DNA of 64,000 bases. Origin: Pseudomonas sp. ADAK13 (lineage in GTDB: Bacteria; Pseudomonadota; Gammaproteobacteria; Pseudomonadales; Pseudomonadaceae). A model generated the notes under the pieces. The model did not search any database. It was not told where the DNA came from and saw only the letters and a program-made list of their open reading frames with translations. Of this stretch, positions 41,605 to 49,219 are shown piece after piece. The stretch covers positions 4,588,001-4,652,000 of the forward strand of contig NZ_CP052860.1 of the NCBI RefSeq assembly GCF_012935715.1, read 5' to 3'. Both the position numbers and the translations under genes were made by a program. Positions within the stretch are counted from its first letter, which is position 1; every line of letters begins with the position of its first letter.

Positions 41605-42456
41605 ATGCCGACATCCAACCCGCGTTTCCCGGGCTATGGCCTGGGGCTGCGCAAGGAACACTACAGCGAGTTCCTGGAGAACCCGGTGGCGGTGGATTTC
41701 GTTGAAGTGATCTCCGAGAATTTCATGGTCGCGGGCGGCCAGCCCCGGCATATCCTGCGCCAGATTCGTGCGCGGTATCCGGTGGCGCTGCACGGGGTGT
41801 CGATGTCGATCGGCACGGCCGAGGGCCTCGATCGCGATTACCTGAAGCGCCTCAAGTCGCTGGTGGACGAGATCGAACCGCTGTTTGTGTCCGACCACCT
41901 GAGCTGGTCCCGCAGTGGCGGCTTCAACTCCCATGACCTGCTGCCGGTGCCTTATACCGACGAGGCACTGGACCGGGTCTGCGCCAATATCGACCTGGCT
42001 CAAGAGGTGTTGGGCCGCACGATGCTGTTTGAAAACCCGTCCAGCTACCTGGCCTTTGAAGGCGCCTCCATGAGCGAGTGGGAATTTATCGCCGCCATGT
42101 CCCGGCGCACCGGCTGCGAGCTGTTGCTGGACGTCAATAATGTGTTTGTCAGCGCCAGCAACCACGGCTTTGACGCCCTGGCGTTTCTTGATGGAATTCC
42201 CGCCGAGCAGGTCCGGCAGATTCACCTGGCCGGCCACAGCCAGGGCCGCGAATTACTGATCGACAGCCATGACAGCCCGGTGTGTGACGGGGTCTGGGAT
42301 GTGTATGCCAAGGCCATTGCGTTGCTCGGCCCGGTCGCCACGATGATCGAGCGCGACGACGAGATTCCCCCCTTGGCTGAGCTGCTGGAGGAACTGTCGA
42401 TCGCCCGGATGCTCGGGGCTTCCGAGGCCTTCAAGCGTGCGCAGGTGCGCCCATGA
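41605..42456 (+). CDS. bufB: MNIO-family (DUF692) bufferin maturase BufB
   Basis: 283 aa from MPTSNPRFPGYGLGLRKEHY, with GGAGACC upstream; the frame is open back to 41515 but those residues derive from the REP/hairpin stretch. TIM-barrel DUF692/MNIO enzyme with the expected iron ligands: VALHGVSMSIG, VSDHLSWS, LFENPSSYL, LLLDVNNVFV, IHLAGHS, LLIDSHDSPV and TMIERDDEIP. Multinuclear non-heme iron oxidases of this family convert Cys of RiPP precursors to thiooxazole or oxazolone/thioamide groups. ATGA overlap with bufC. All key motifs look intact. Confidence 0.87.
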   Translation: MPTSNPRFPGYGLGLRKEHYSEFLENPVAVDFVEVISENFMVAGGQPRHILRQIRARYPVALHGVSMSIGTAEGLDRDYLKRLKSLVDEIEPLFVSDHLSWSRSGGFNSHDLLPVPYTDEALDRVCANIDLAQEVLGRTMLFENPSSYLAFEGASMSEWEFIAAMSRRTGCELLLDVNNVFVSASNHGFDALAFLDGIPAEQVRQIHLAGHSQGRELLIDSHDSPVCDGVWDVYAKAIALLGPVATMIERDDEIPPLAELLEELSIARMLGASEAFKRAQVRP

Positions 42457-43229
42457 ACCTCGCGCAATGGCAGCAGGCCTTTCACACCTGGCTGGTGAGT
42501 GCATCGGACGAATCCGCCCAAGTGCTCGGCAACAACACCGCCGGGCTGGCGGTTTACCAGAACAACTACCGCGCACAACTGGTGGGTTGCCTGGAGCAGG
42601 CCTTTCCCAACCTGCGGCGTTGGGTCGGGGATGAGGCGTTTCTGGCCGCAGCCATCAGCCATATCGACCGGCATCCGCCCCATGCCTGGACGCTGGACGT
42701 CTATCCCGAAGGCTTTCACCTGACCTTGGGTGAACTGTTCCCCAACAACCCCGACGTGCATGAGCTGGCGTGGATTGAGTCGTCGCTCAATGAGGCATTT
42801 GTGGCTGCCGATGCGAGCCCGTTGCCCATGGACGTATTGGCGGCGGTGGATTGGGACACCGCACACCTGCAGCTCACGCCGTCGTTGCGATGCCATGGGC
42901 TGACCACCAATGCCGAGGCGATCTGGTCGGCGTTGTGGCAGCAAACCCCGGCACCCGAGGCGGTGATGCTGGCCGAGGCTGGCGGGCTGCTGGTGTGGCG
43001 TCGGCAATTCACTTCGCGTTTGCGCCAAGTCGACGCCTTGGAGTACCAGGCGCTGGTGCACCTGCAAGGCGACGGCAGTTTTGTCGGGCTGTGCGACTTT
43101 CTGGTGGAGCGCCTGGGGGTAGAGGAGGGCGTGGAAAAGGCCGGTGAATGGCTGGCCGGCTGGATCGGCAGTGAGTTGATTGTGGGGGTCGTTGACGACC
43201 TGCCTGTGTCACATTTTTCGGAGCTATAA
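42453..43229 (+). CDS. bufC: DUF2063-family MNIO partner protein BufC
   Basis: 258 aa. N-terminal DUF2063 domain (LAQWQQAFHTWLVSASDE, then VYQNNYRAQLVGCLEQAFPN and a HPPHAW segment), the usual partner of MNIO enzymes that delivers the precursor peptide, followed by a C-terminal domain with WRRQFTSRLRQVDALEYQAL and a winged-helix-like end (GSFVGLCDFLVERLG). The start overlaps the bufB stop (ATGA). Expected to be cytoplasmic and to act with BufB on BufA1 and/or BufA2 before export. Confidence 0.82.
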   Translation: MNLAQWQQAFHTWLVSASDESAQVLGNNTAGLAVYQNNYRAQLVGCLEQAFPNLRRWVGDEAFLAAAISHIDRHPPHAWTLDVYPEGFHLTLGELFPNNPDVHELAWIESSLNEAFVAADASPLPMDVLAAVDWDTAHLQLTPSLRCHGLTTNAEAIWSALWQQTPAPEAVMLAEAGGLLVWRRQFTSRLRQVDALEYQALVHLQGDGSFVGLCDFLVERLGVEEGVEKAGEWLAGWIGSELIVGVVDDLPVSHFSEL

Positions 43230-43233
43230 CCGC

Positions 43234-43770
43234 ATGTCTTATTTCAATCGCCGTCGTTTTTTGATTTCCACTGCCATTGCTTCCGTCGCGCTGTCCCTTC
43301 CGGTAATGGCTGCGCCCGCGAGCCGGCAGATCCGCCAGGTCAGCACCGACCTGCTGGACATCGGCTACTACGAAGCCGGCCCGGAGGAGGGCAGGCCGAT
43401 CATTTTGCTGCATGGCGCGGACGGTGATCTGGAACGCTTCGCCGGGGTCGCGTCGCAGCTGGTGTCCCAGGGCTTTCGGGTGGTCGCACCGTACCTGCGG
43501 GGCCATGGCACCACCACGCAACTGGACAAGGCTGCACTCGCCAGCACTCAGGAAGTGGTGCTCGGCCAGGACGTGCTGGACCTGATGAACGCCTTGCACA
43601 TCCCCGAGGCGGTGCTCGCCGGGTTCGACCTCGGTGGCCGCGCCGTCACGGCAGCCGCCACCTTGCGGCCCACCCGTTGTGTGGCGCTGGTCACCGTCAA
43701 CAGTGCGCCGCAGCCCGCCCTGGCCGAGGTGCTGGTGCAAATGGCGCGGATGGGCACCTGGCGTACCTGA
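43234..43770 (+). CDS. Truncated exported alpha/beta hydrolase
   Basis: 178 aa starting MSYFNRRRFLISTAIASVAL, a signal with RRRF that may use Tat; CGGAGC upstream. Alpha/beta-hydrolase core: IILLHGADGDLERF, VVAPYLRGHGTTT, and nucleophile elbow AGFDLGGRAV with Asp132 where esterases have Ser, as in dehalogenases and epoxide hydrolases. The frame stops after GTWRT, before the cap and the catalytic-His segment, so it is about 100 residues short of such enzymes; downstream sequence does not restore it in any frame. Starts 4 bp after bufC. Either a recent 3' deletion or a non-catalytic remnant. Confidence 0.65.
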   Translation: MSYFNRRRFLISTAIASVALSLPVMAAPASRQIRQVSTDLLDIGYYEAGPEEGRPIILLHGADGDLERFAGVASQLVSQGFRVVAPYLRGHGTTTQLDKAALASTQEVVLGQDVLDLMNALHIPEAVLAGFDLGGRAVTAAATLRPTRCVALVTVNSAPQPALAEVLVQMARMGTWRT

Positions 43771-43862
43771 ACATGAATATTTGGACAGCCGCGCATTTGT
43801 CCGCTGAAAAAAAAGGCCGCAGCCCTTACTCTTAACGCCTTTGCCACGTGTGCGGATTGTCC

Positions 43863-45227
43863 ATGTCTTCTGTAGCTGATGGGTTGCCCAGTGATAAACG
43901 TTTAGCGGCGGTGGTCGCGATTTCCCTGGGGATCGGCATGGCGACCCTCGACACCGCCATCGTCAACACGGCGTTGCCGACCCTCGCTGAAGGCATCGGC
44001 ACCGATTCGGCCTCGGTGATCTGGGTGGTCAACGCCTACCAGTTGGCGACCATTGCTGCCGTGCTGCCCTTTGCCTCCCTGAGTGATGTGGTCGGCCACC
44101 GCCGGGTGTTCCTCGGCGGCTTGCTGGTGTTCGTGGTGGCGTCACTGTTTTGCGGCCTGGCCTGGTCGCTGCCGACGCTGACCGCGGCCCGGGTGGTTCA
44201 GGGCCTGGGCGCAGCGGCGATCATGAGCGTCAACATTGCGCTGTTGCGGCACATCTACCCGGCAAAAATACTCGGCCGGGGGCTGGGGTATAACTCGCTG
44301 GTGGTGGGGCTGGCCTTTACGCTGGGGCCCACCGCCGCGTCGGCGATTCTGTCGGTGGCCACCTGGCACTGGTTGTACCTGATCAACCTGCCCCTGGGCG
44401 CTTTGGCCTTGTGGCTGGGGGTGCGTGCGATTCCGGTGATCCCGATTACCGGGCATGCCTTCGACCGGCTGGCAGCAATTCTTTGCGCCGGGTTGTTTGC
44501 CCTGCTGGTACTGGGGCTGGGGTCGGCGGTGCACGGTGCGCAGGCGGTGTTGACCCTGGGGCTGATCGCCGTGGCGCTGCTGTGTGGCGTGTTGCTGATC
44601 CGGCGTCAGGCCGGGCACCCGGCGCCGATGCTGGCGGTGGATCTGTTCAAGCGCCCGCTGTTCACCCTGTCGGCGCTCACCGCGATTTGCGCGTTCAGCG
44701 CCCAGGGCCTGGCGTTTGTGTCGCTGCCCTTCCTGTTGCAAACCGTGCTGGGCCACAGCCAGGTGGCCACCGGTTTCCTGATGACGCCATGGCCGGCGGT
44801 GGTCGCGGTCATGGCGTTGATTGCCGGGCGCCTGGCGGATCGGATCTCCCTGGCGTTGCTGTGTGGCATTGGCCTGGTGATGTTGAGCGCAGGCATGGCG
44901 TCGCTGGCGACCCTGGGCAATGACGCGTCGACCTTTGATATCGGTTGGCGCATGGCCTTGTGTGGCGCCGGGTTCGGTTTCTTCCAGTCGCCCAACCTCA
45001 AGGCGATCATGACCAGCGCGCCCATCGCCCGCAGTGGCGGGGCCAGCGGAATTGTGGCCACCTCGCGGTTGATGGGGCAGACGCTGGGGGCTTCGCTGGT
45101 GGCGTTGTGTTTCCACCTGTCCCTGAGCAGCGGCCCGCAGTACGCGTTGTGGCTGGGGTGCGGGTTTGCCCTGGTGGGCGCGGTGGCCAGCGGCTTGCGC
45201 CTGATGCAGGACGGCGCCAAGGTTTAA
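43863..45227 (+). CDS. MFS drug-efflux-type transporter (EmrB/QacA, DHA2-like)
   Basis: 454 aa. Motifs of the 14-TM drug:H+ antiporter group: GMATLDTAIVNTALPTLAEG in TM1, ASLSDVVGHRRVFLGG loop, RVVQGLGAAAIMSVN (motif B) and WLYLINLPLGALALWLG. Start is ATG 43863; a GTG at 43848 is also in frame. The ribosome-binding site is weak. It follows the truncated hydrolase by about 90 bp on the same strand; whether it belongs to the bufferin operon is not clear. Likely exports a toxic organic compound. Confidence 0.87.
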   Translation: MSSVADGLPSDKRLAAVVAISLGIGMATLDTAIVNTALPTLAEGIGTDSASVIWVVNAYQLATIAAVLPFASLSDVVGHRRVFLGGLLVFVVASLFCGLAWSLPTLTAARVVQGLGAAAIMSVNIALLRHIYPAKILGRGLGYNSLVVGLAFTLGPTAASAILSVATWHWLYLINLPLGALALWLGVRAIPVIPITGHAFDRLAAILCAGLFALLVLGLGSAVHGAQAVLTLGLIAVALLCGVLLIRRQAGHPAPMLAVDLFKRPLFTLSALTAICAFSAQGLAFVSLPFLLQTVLGHSQVATGFLMTPWPAVVAVMALIAGRLADRISLALLCGIGLVMLSAGMASLATLGNDASTFDIGWRMALCGAGFGFFQSPNLKAIMTSAPIARSGGASGIVATSRLMGQTLGASLVALCFHLSLSSGPQYALWLGCGFALVGAVASGLRLMQDGAKV

Positions 45228-45254
45228 TCATTCGGGCCTTGTAAAACAGGGCGG

Positions 45255-45277
45255 TAGACGGCTACCGTGGCCGTCTA
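45255..45277. promoter_or_regulatory. Inverted repeat upstream of the second MFS gene
   Basis: TAGACGGC and GCCGTCTA, perfect 8-bp arms around a 7-nt spacer, 25 bp before the start codon of the downstream MFS gene. No U-run follows. Could be a repressor operator or an mRNA hairpin; no regulator gene is adjacent. Confidence 0.4.
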
Positions 45278-45302
45278 AATAATTCTGAATGTTTCAGCTT
45301 TT

Positions 45303-46433
45303 ATGTCTGATCTGGCCCAACGCAGTGCTGATGCCCACTCCCGCCGTGCTGCGCTGACCCTCGGCCTGTGCCTGCCCAGTGACGTGTTGCTGTACCTGGT
45401 ACTGCCAATGGAGTCCCAGGCGTTCGGTATCACCCTGGCCCAGGCCGGGGTGCTGCTGGCGGCCAACCGCCTGGTGCGGATCTTTGGCTACAAGCATGTT
45501 CTGAATTTCTACGCCCGTAACGGCGATCGCCTGACCTGCTCCATCGCCGCCGGTGCGGCGGCGGTGTGTGCCCTGGGCAACTCGATGTTGTCCGGCTTTG
45601 CCGCCTTGCTCGGGCTGCGGCTGATTTGGGGCCTGTGTTTTGCCGCGTTGAACCTTTCCACTCAAGTGTTGGCCACCTCCGAACCGCTGGGTGCGGCGCG
45701 GCGGGCGGGGCGCTCACGGGCGTTGATCGCCCTGGGGCCGATGCTGGCGTTACCGCTGGGGGGATGGCTGACATTGCATGTCGGCCCGCGTCCGATTTTC
45801 CTGATTCTGGCGGGGTGTTGCCTGGTGGGATTATGGATGGCGCGGGGGCTGCCCACTGCCGGTCATAATTTGCACGGCACGCCGGGGCGACGCTTCCGGT
45901 TGCCCGACAGTGTGGCGACCTGGTCGTTTATCGAAGGTGTGGCGCTGGACGGGCTGTTTATCTTCGGCCTGTCGATTCAGGCGCAGAAGATCCTCGGTGG
46001 CAACGCGGTGCTGATTGCGGGCGGCTTGATGGCCCTGCGGTATGTCTCGGAACTGCTCCTGAGCCCGCTGGGTGGCCGCGCGGCGCAGCAGTTTGGTGCC
46101 ACGTCGATGTTGTTGCTGTTTTCCTTTCTCAGCGCGTTGGCGCTGGGGGCGTTTGGCAGCCACTGGGTGATTGCGGGTGCTGCGGCGGTGCTGGTGTTGC
46201 GGGCGTTGCAACTGCCGTTGGTGACGACGCTGGTGGCGGAGCGCAACCCGGGGGCGATGCGGGTCTCGGCGTTGGCCTCGAATGCGGTATGGCGTGATGT
46301 GGGCGCGGGGCTTGGGCCGTTGTTGGCGGGGTTGCTGCTGCCGGTGGCGTCGGCGCCCTGGGTGTTTGGTGTGGCCGGGGCGGCGATTGCGGTCAGTGCG
46401 GTGTTCTGCTGGCGGGCGAAGATTTCGACGTGA
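45303..46433 (+). CDS. MFS transporter, 12-TM
   Basis: 376 aa with about 11-12 hydrophobic helices (LTLGLCLPSDVLLYLVLP; GVLLAANRLVRIFGYKH; PMLALPLGGWLTLHVGPRPIFLI broken by short loops). Shorter than typical MFS (about 400) but with recognisable motif-A-like NRLVRIFGYKH and a symmetric second half. Substrate not predictable. The 3' third uses G- and T-ending codons far more than the 5' part, as does the next gene. Confidence 0.8.
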   Translation: MSDLAQRSADAHSRRAALTLGLCLPSDVLLYLVLPMESQAFGITLAQAGVLLAANRLVRIFGYKHVLNFYARNGDRLTCSIAAGAAAVCALGNSMLSGFAALLGLRLIWGLCFAALNLSTQVLATSEPLGAARRAGRSRALIALGPMLALPLGGWLTLHVGPRPIFLILAGCCLVGLWMARGLPTAGHNLHGTPGRRFRLPDSVATWSFIEGVALDGLFIFGLSIQAQKILGGNAVLIAGGLMALRYVSELLLSPLGGRAAQQFGATSMLLLFSFLSALALGAFGSHWVIAGAAAVLVLRALQLPLVTTLVAERNPGAMRVSALASNAVWRDVGAGLGPLLAGLLLPVASAPWVFGVAGAAIAVSAVFCWRAKIST

Positions 46434-46449
46434 TGATGTGAGGCTGGTT

Positions 46450-46911
46450 GTGTCTTTTGACGAACATTTTGTGCGTTTGCTGGATGAGGCTTACCGGCAT
46501 TGGACCGGGCAGGGGTTGCCGGCGCCCGAGGGGTTGGGGGGGGAGCAGCGGCTGACGTGGTTGCATGAGCAGGCGCCCTACAGCTTGCTGGCCCATGACG
46601 GGGCGGTTGATCCGCGTTTTACCTATGTGAATGAGTGTGCCTTGCGCTGCTTCAAGTATCCGCGTGAGGATTTTATCGGGATGCCTTCGCGGTTCAGTGC
46701 CTCGGAGCTGGATCGGCCGGCGCGGCAGGTGTTGATGGAGCAGGTTGGGGCCAAGGGGATTGCTCATGGCTACAGCGGGTGGCGGGTGGATGCGCAGAAT
46801 CAGCCGTTCATGATTCATGACGGGGTGGTTTGGAATTTGTTGGGCGGGGTGGGGCAGGCGGCTTTGTTTTGGTTGGATGAGGGGGCGGGGGCATATCCGT
46901 TTCTTCGGTAA
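46450..46911 (+). CDS. MEKHLA-domain (PAS-like) protein
   Basis: 153 aa starting at GTG 46450 (MSFDEHFVRLLDEAYRHW), with GAGG 7 bp upstream; GTG 46438 is possible. The domain has the PAS-related MEKHLA pattern: WLHEQAPYSLLAHDGAVDPRF, YVNECALRCFKY, GMPSRFSASELDR and GWRVDAQNQPFMI. Such small proteins bind ligands or act as sensor modules; function unknown. Odd feature: the last six codons and the stop (from 46893) lie in the 820-bp repeat element, whose GGTAACGG motif supplies the TAA. Codons are extremely G-rich. Confidence 0.75.
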   Translation: MSFDEHFVRLLDEAYRHWTGQGLPAPEGLGGEQRLTWLHEQAPYSLLAHDGAVDPRFTYVNECALRCFKYPREDFIGMPSRFSASELDRPARQVLMEQVGAKGIAHGYSGWRVDAQNQPFMIHDGVVWNLLGGVGQAALFWLDEGAGAYPFLR

Positions 46912-47711
46912 CGGCCACTTAGGGTTTCGCTCTTACAGCGAGTCACTTTGCAAAAGCGGCAAAGTAACCAAAGCGCTCTGCCCCGCCTGTCGGCACCTCG
47001 CCTAGGCTCGGTGTGCCCTCACTCCGGCATTGCTCCGCGGGCCGCCGCGACGGGGCGTCCCTGCCCCGTCGCGGCTAAACCGGCGTCCTGCCGGTTTACC
47101 CGCTCCTCAATCCCTGCGTTCGGCCTCGGGCTTATTGGGGCAGTCAGATCAAGATCAAAAGCAAGAGCACAGCGGCCTACAGGCCGGCTTGAGTGGTAGA
47201 AGCCAGAGCAAAAGCCAAAGCGAAAGCCAAATCTGAAACGGATGCAGCTCTGCTTTTCTGTGGGAGCTGGCTTGCCTGCGATGCAGACACCTCGGTTTTT
47301 CAGGTACACCCAGTTGATGCTATCGCAGGCAAGCCAGCTCCCACATTTGACCGTGCCCGCTGTAGATTTTGATCTTGATGTTGCCTTTGCTTCACACCAC
47401 TCAAGCCGGCCTGTAGGCCGCTGTGCTGTTGATCTGCTTTTGATCTTGATCTTAGGCGCCCCGTTAAACCACGCTGGCTGAACGCAGGCTTTGGAGCGTG
47501 GGTAACCCGGCAGGACGCCGGGTTAGCCGCGCTGGGCCAAGGATGGCCCATCGCGGCGGCCCACGGTCCAAAGCCGGAGTGAGGGCACACCGAGCATTAG
47601 CGAGGTGCCGAGTGGTGGGGCAAGAGCCTTTTGGTTACTTTTGGGCTCCTTTCAAAAGTGACCCGCTGTAAGAGCGGAACCCATATCCGCCATCACCGAA
47701 AAAACGGATAT
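46893..47711. repeat. Approx. 820-bp nested palindromic intergenic element, copy 2
   Basis: Same organisation and largely the same sequence as 25971-26794: ATATCCGTT start, outer arms with GCTCTTACAGCG / CGCTGTAAGAGC, middle arms with ACAGCGGCCTACAGGCCGG, central REPIN, and AACGGATAT end. Long stretches are identical between copies (for example CGCCTGTCGGCACCTCGCCT), while the outer GC-rich loops differ. Again it fills the space between two convergent genes, ending 8 bp before the next stop. The left end forms the 3' end of the MEKHLA gene. Confidence 0.85.
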
Positions 47712-47719
47712 CCCCCCAA

Positions 47720-48241
47720 TCAGCGAGCCTTCACCGCCTCAACCCACCCCGGATCCAACCGCGTCTGGTCAGGTTCAATCCCCAACCCCCGCATCCTCTC
47801 CAGGTGCTCATCAACCTCGCGCACCAACTGCGCCTGAGCGCTCGAGTTGGCGTCCAGTTCGTGCATCTGCATCAACCCAAGGTGATAAAACCGCAGCAAT
47901 TTGATCGCCACCGGATCATTCGCTTTCACCCGGTCAGTCACCTTGTGCATCACATTCGTCACACTCATCAAACTGCGCTTGAGCTGCCAGCCATACACCG
48001 CCGGCGCCAGCCAGGCCTGGTTCCAGAATGGCCCCCGCACCAGCGCCAGTGTGATCAATACCCCGGCAAACACCCCGCCCACGTTAAAGCGAAAGTTATC
48101 GCCCCCAGGCGTACCAAACACCATCACCGCCAGGCTGGACAGCCCCATCGCCAGCGCCACGAACAGCACCGCGACTATCAGCGTGCTGCGTCGCGTCTGC
48201 TGGCGAAAAACAATCGGGTCGCACGGTTTAAGCTCAAACAT
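47720..48241 (-). CDS. Small membrane protein (DUF3087-like)
   Basis: 173 aa from MFELKPCDPIVFRQQTRRST. Two membrane helices (LIVAVLFVALAMGLSSLAV and VGGVFAGVLITLALVRG), then a soluble C-terminal helical part (SVTNVMHKVTDRVKAND; YHLGLMQMHELDANSS). GGAG lies about 10 bp upstream. The frame is open farther upstream but with no coding character. It resembles the DUF3087 family of uncharacterised gammaproteobacterial proteins; I am moderately sure of the family. Codons become G/T-rich toward the repeat element. Confidence 0.75.
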   Translation of the reverse strand: MFELKPCDPIVFRQQTRRSTLIVAVLFVALAMGLSSLAVMVFGTPGGDNFRFNVGGVFAGVLITLALVRGPFWNQAWLAPAVYGWQLKRSLMSVTNVMHKVTDRVKANDPVAIKLLRFYHLGLMQMHELDANSSAQAQLVREVDEHLERMRGLGIEPDQTRLDPGWVEAVKAR

Positions 48242-48393
48242 CCGGGTGCAGTCTCCATGGGCTGAGTAGGGGTATAACGCCGGCCGGCATCTTCTCATGG
48301 TTCGCCCGTCGGAGTGACGGTAATCCGGTTGAACGATGGCCCACCGCGTTTTCTCTAAACCTCGTAGGCAATCGACCCCAAGCGAGGTGAACC

Positions 48394-48567
48394 ATGACCC
48401 GGTACCAGCAACAGCCGCCCGGCACACCCAACCCCGACCGCACGCCCGGCGAAGAGGAGCGCGACAACGACGCCCTGCGCCCCAACGACCCTGCCGAGCG
48501 CGAGCACAACGAGGAGCGGGTCGAGGAAGACCTGGAAAACCTGCACGACAAGGCCCGCCCGCTGTAA
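48394..48567 (+). CDS. Small acidic hypothetical protein, 57 aa
   Basis: A short gene with a good start: GAGGTG upstream of ATG. The product, MTRYQQQPPGTPNPDR onward, is hydrophilic, Pro-rich at the N-terminus and Glu/Arg-rich at the C-terminus (REHNEERVEEDLENLHD), so probably disordered then helical. No signal or membrane segment. Followed 22 bp later by another small disordered protein; the two look cotranscribed. Small stress-type proteins of this look are common in pseudomonads, but I cannot name a function. Confidence 0.65.
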   Translation: MTRYQQQPPGTPNPDRTPGEEERDNDALRPNDPAEREHNEERVEEDLENLHDKARPL

Positions 48568-48589
48568 CCGGCGCGCGAAGGAGGCAGTG

Positions 48590-48784
48590 ATGAGTAACAG
48601 TAAGAGTGGCCCGCATTCATCGGAGCATTCCAGCGGCAAGGACGAATTGGGTTTCGACCCCGATTCCCCCGATGTTTCAGACCCGCAGGTCGACCCGGTA
48701 GGCCCTGCGATTGCCCCGTTGGACAAGCCGGAAAAAACCGGCAAGAAGCCGGCCTATGATCCCCTTGGGGATCTGAAGCAGTGA
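48590..48784 (+). CDS. Small hypothetical protein, 64 aa
   Basis: ATG 48590 has an excellent AAGGAGG site. The product (MSNSKSGPHSSEHSSGKDEL...) is Ser/Asp/Pro-rich with no hydrophobic core, so it is probably intrinsically disordered. Ends just before a strong terminator. Likely cotranscribed with the 57-aa gene upstream. Function unknown. Confidence 0.7.
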   Translation: MSNSKSGPHSSEHSSGKDELGFDPDSPDVSDPQVDPVGPAIAPLDKPEKTGKKPAYDPLGDLKQ

Positions 48785-48789
48785 AACAA

Positions 48790-48816
48790 GCCCCGCCGTT
48801 GTGCGGGGCTTTTTTT
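48790..48816 (+). terminator. Rho-independent terminator
   Basis: GCCCCGC / GCGGGGC stem, 6-nt loop, then T7. Placed directly after the 64-aa gene. The AA before the stem and the T-run lie such that it may also serve the convergent gene ending at 48816. Confidence 0.9.
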
Positions 48817-49061
48817 CAGCCAAGCCGTTTCGGGGCTGTCCATGTCACCTCGGTGATGCCAAATTTCTCCGCCCAGGGCCGAGTGGTCTTTTTCACCCGC
48901 TCGTGACCCGGTCGGCCAATGCGCCCCACATGGGCAATGTCGGCGTCAACGGCCGCCCAATGCCAGGCTTCGGCGTTGTTCATGATCTCGGCACGCACCA
49001 CAAAGGTTTTCGGTTCGCCGTGTAGCAAGTAGTGGATGGTGTAGATCGTCGCGGTACTCAT
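48816..49061 (-). CDS. Conserved small hypothetical protein, 81 aa (DUF6555-like)
   Basis: MSTATIYTIHYLLHGEPKTF onward; soluble, with a basic C-terminal part (RVKKTTRPWAEKFGITEVTW). GGGAGG lies correctly before ATG 49061. I recall similar short Pseudomonas proteins grouped as DUF6555 but am not certain. Convergent with the terminator of the small-protein pair. No function known. Confidence 0.7.
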   Translation of the reverse strand: MSTATIYTIHYLLHGEPKTFVVRAEIMNNAEAWHWAAVDADIAHVGRIGRPGHERVKKTTRPWAEKFGITEVTWTAPKRLG

Positions 49062-49219
49062 GATGCCTCCCTGTCTTGTAGTGAATGGATATGAAACCGT
49101 TCAGAAAGGTTCAGAAAGTTTCTGCATCACAGGGCTTGTGTTTGATTCAAATCACAATTGGCAAACAACCGCCTTCGGGGTATTAGTGATGTCTTTGCCA
49201 CCCACGCCAGGATCGCGTC

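Noticed and set aside
43771..43862. Frameshifted remainder of the truncated alpha/beta hydrolase
   Set aside because: No frame downstream of the stop gives hydrolase-like sequence before the next gene, so a simple frameshift does not explain the short protein.
25971..47711. Insertion sequence or composite transposon bounded by the two 820-bp copies
   Set aside because: No transposase, integrase or target duplication is visible; the 20 kb between is ordinary chromosomal content.
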